Shown here one piece after another: positions 63,162 through 64,000 of a stretch of 64,000 bases of DNA. The first letter of the stretch is position 1. The number at the start of each line of letters is the position of its first letter. The notes under the pieces were generated by a model. That model was not told the origin of the DNA and did not search any database. It was given only the letters and a program-made list of their open reading frames with translations. This DNA is from Kutzneria sp035492655 (GTDB taxonomy: Bacteria; Actinomycetota; Actinomycetes; Mycobacteriales; Pseudonocardiaceae). The stretch lies in NCBI GenBank assembly GCA_035492655.1, contig DATJJB010000467.1, positions 21,945 to 85,944 on the forward strand. Reading direction: 5' to 3'. Made by a program: the position numbers and the translations under genes.

Positions 63162-63899
63162 CTACAGGTGGAGCGGACGTAACGACGTCACGCCGCTGAC
63201 CCGGCGCCGAGACTCCGTCCGCCAGATCGCGTGATCCAGCTCCCACGGCGTGCAGCCCAGCCGGGCGGCGGTTGTCACCACCAGTTCGCGCGCCTCGGCC
63301 ACGTGCACGGGGCGCAGGTGCCGGGCGATCCATCGCAGCACCATGCGGTCCGGTTTCATGTGCTGGTCGTCGCCGGCCAGCATCCACAGATAGTTCAGCC
63401 GTGCCCCGCTGCCGTGCCCTCGAACTGCCGCCAACTCCGCCTCGACGCCGTCGACTCGTGCATCGTCACCAAGTAGTGCGGCGGCGTCGCCGATCGTCTG
63501 CACGTTGTGCTTGACCAAGACCATCGCATACGACAACGCCGCCTCGGCCTTGAGGACACCGCCCCGGGTGCTCGTGCGTTGCCGGTTGCCGATGACGTTG
63601 GTGGCGAAGCGCTCGACGCCGATAGTCCGGACGTCGTGGACGAAGGCGTCGAGCCGCTGTTCCTTCGCCGTGCCGACCACGGCGCTCGCCCCTGCGGTCG
63701 CCAGCAACGCGCCGGGCAGGCTGGCGTGCAGGGCGTACCGGTAGCACACCTGCACCACCGCGCTGTACTTCGCGTTGATCGAGAACACCGCGTCCACTAC
63801 GCACAAGCTCAGGTGCGTCCACCGCTTTTCGCGCGGCGTGATGGTCAACTCGGCTCGGGCCGCGCGGTCCAGTGCGTTGATGTCCTCGCTGCTGACCAT
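63162..63899 (-). CDS. HhH-GPD-like uncharacterised protein
   Basis: 245 aa, all-helical. CVVDAVFSINAKYSAVV near the front, and later LYNYLWML-type LNYLWMLAGDDQHMKPDRMV, resemble the helix-hairpin-helix/GPD fold of base-excision DNA glycosylases and its many uncharacterised bacterial relatives; the KPDRMV Asp occupies the place of the conserved catalytic Asp, but the preceding catalytic Lys is not evident. Could act on DNA or be an inactive relative. ATG 63899 has no strong site; an upstream overlap with another gene is not visible. Confidence 0.5.
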   Translation of the reverse strand: MVSSEDINALDRAARAELTITPREKRWTHLSLCVVDAVFSINAKYSAVVQVCYRYALHASLPGALLATAGASAVVGTAKEQRLDAFVHDVRTIGVERFATNVIGNRQRTSTRGGVLKAEAALSYAMVLVKHNVQTIGDAAALLGDDARVDGVEAELAAVRGHGSGARLNYLWMLAGDDQHMKPDRMVLRWIARHLRPVHVAEARELVVTTAARLGCTPWELDHAIWRTESRRRVSGVTSLRPLHL

Positions 63900-64000
63900 C
63901 GGTGCCTTCCGTCGTCGCCACGCGGATGGTCGGCCCGACGTTCGTGGGCGTTACCTCGTCGGCAACGCCGGCTCTGCACCGAGCGGCAATCGGCCTCGGT

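Overview
The window is about 70% G+C, uses G/C almost everywhere at third codon positions and has GTG starts and many 4-base ATGA/GTGA gene overlaps. Together with the gene families present (SARP/AfsR and MalT-like LuxR regulators, a Pls-type polyamino-acid synthetase, an HExxH peptide hydroxylase, GH75 chitosanase) this points to a filamentous actinomycete, most likely of the Pseudonocardiales/Streptomyces kind; the genus cannot be read from the sequence. No rRNA, tRNA, CRISPR array or intact insertion sequence was seen.

Layout. 1-1458: 3' part of an HExxH-type peptide beta-hydroxylase gene, then 1.2 kb of degraded DNA with a frameshifted TPR remnant. 2670-9285: a three-gene operon (Pls/PosA-type synthetase, diaminobutyrate aminotransferase, aspartokinase) that reads as a poly-diaminobutyrate pathway. 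9330-17671 (minus): two coupled carbohydrate-active enzymes, a DHA2-type exporter and a MalT-like regulator. 17937-22447: small stress- and membrane-protein genes. 22437-26348 (minus): an ornithine cyclodeaminase-like gene and a large SARP/NB-ARC/TPR regulator.

26670-40867: one tightly coupled 11-gene operon, the most unusual part of the window. It has a stand-alone DltA-like adenylation enzyme, a protein in which an acyl carrier domain is fused to a complete citrate synthase, an aconitase, an unrecognised 459-aa protein, an enolase-superfamily enzyme, a D-2-hydroxyacid dehydrogenase, a two-component FMN monooxygenase with flavin reductase, two ATP-grasp ligases and an MFS exporter. I infer that an amino acid is activated and held on the carrier domain, condensed with an alpha-keto acid in a TCA-like sequence, and the resulting unusual amino acid is oxidised, ligated into a small peptide and exported. 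I do not recognise a described pathway with this gene set. Facing it is a two-gene operon (a 21-repeat beta-propeller protein and an RraA-like aldolase).

44609-54479: miscellaneous genes: membrane proteins of unknown function, an SDR/TetR/EamA module with a clear palindromic operator, a LysR gene whose 3' end runs into another gene, two alpha/beta hydrolases, RNase HI and small unknowns. 54559-61579 (minus): a class I lanthipeptide cluster in transcription order lanA4, (decayed lanA), lanA3, lanA2, lanA1, lanC, lanB, ABC exporter. 61911-62693: secreted GH75 chitosanase with a palindromic operator. 63162-63899: an uncharacterised HhH-GPD-like protein.
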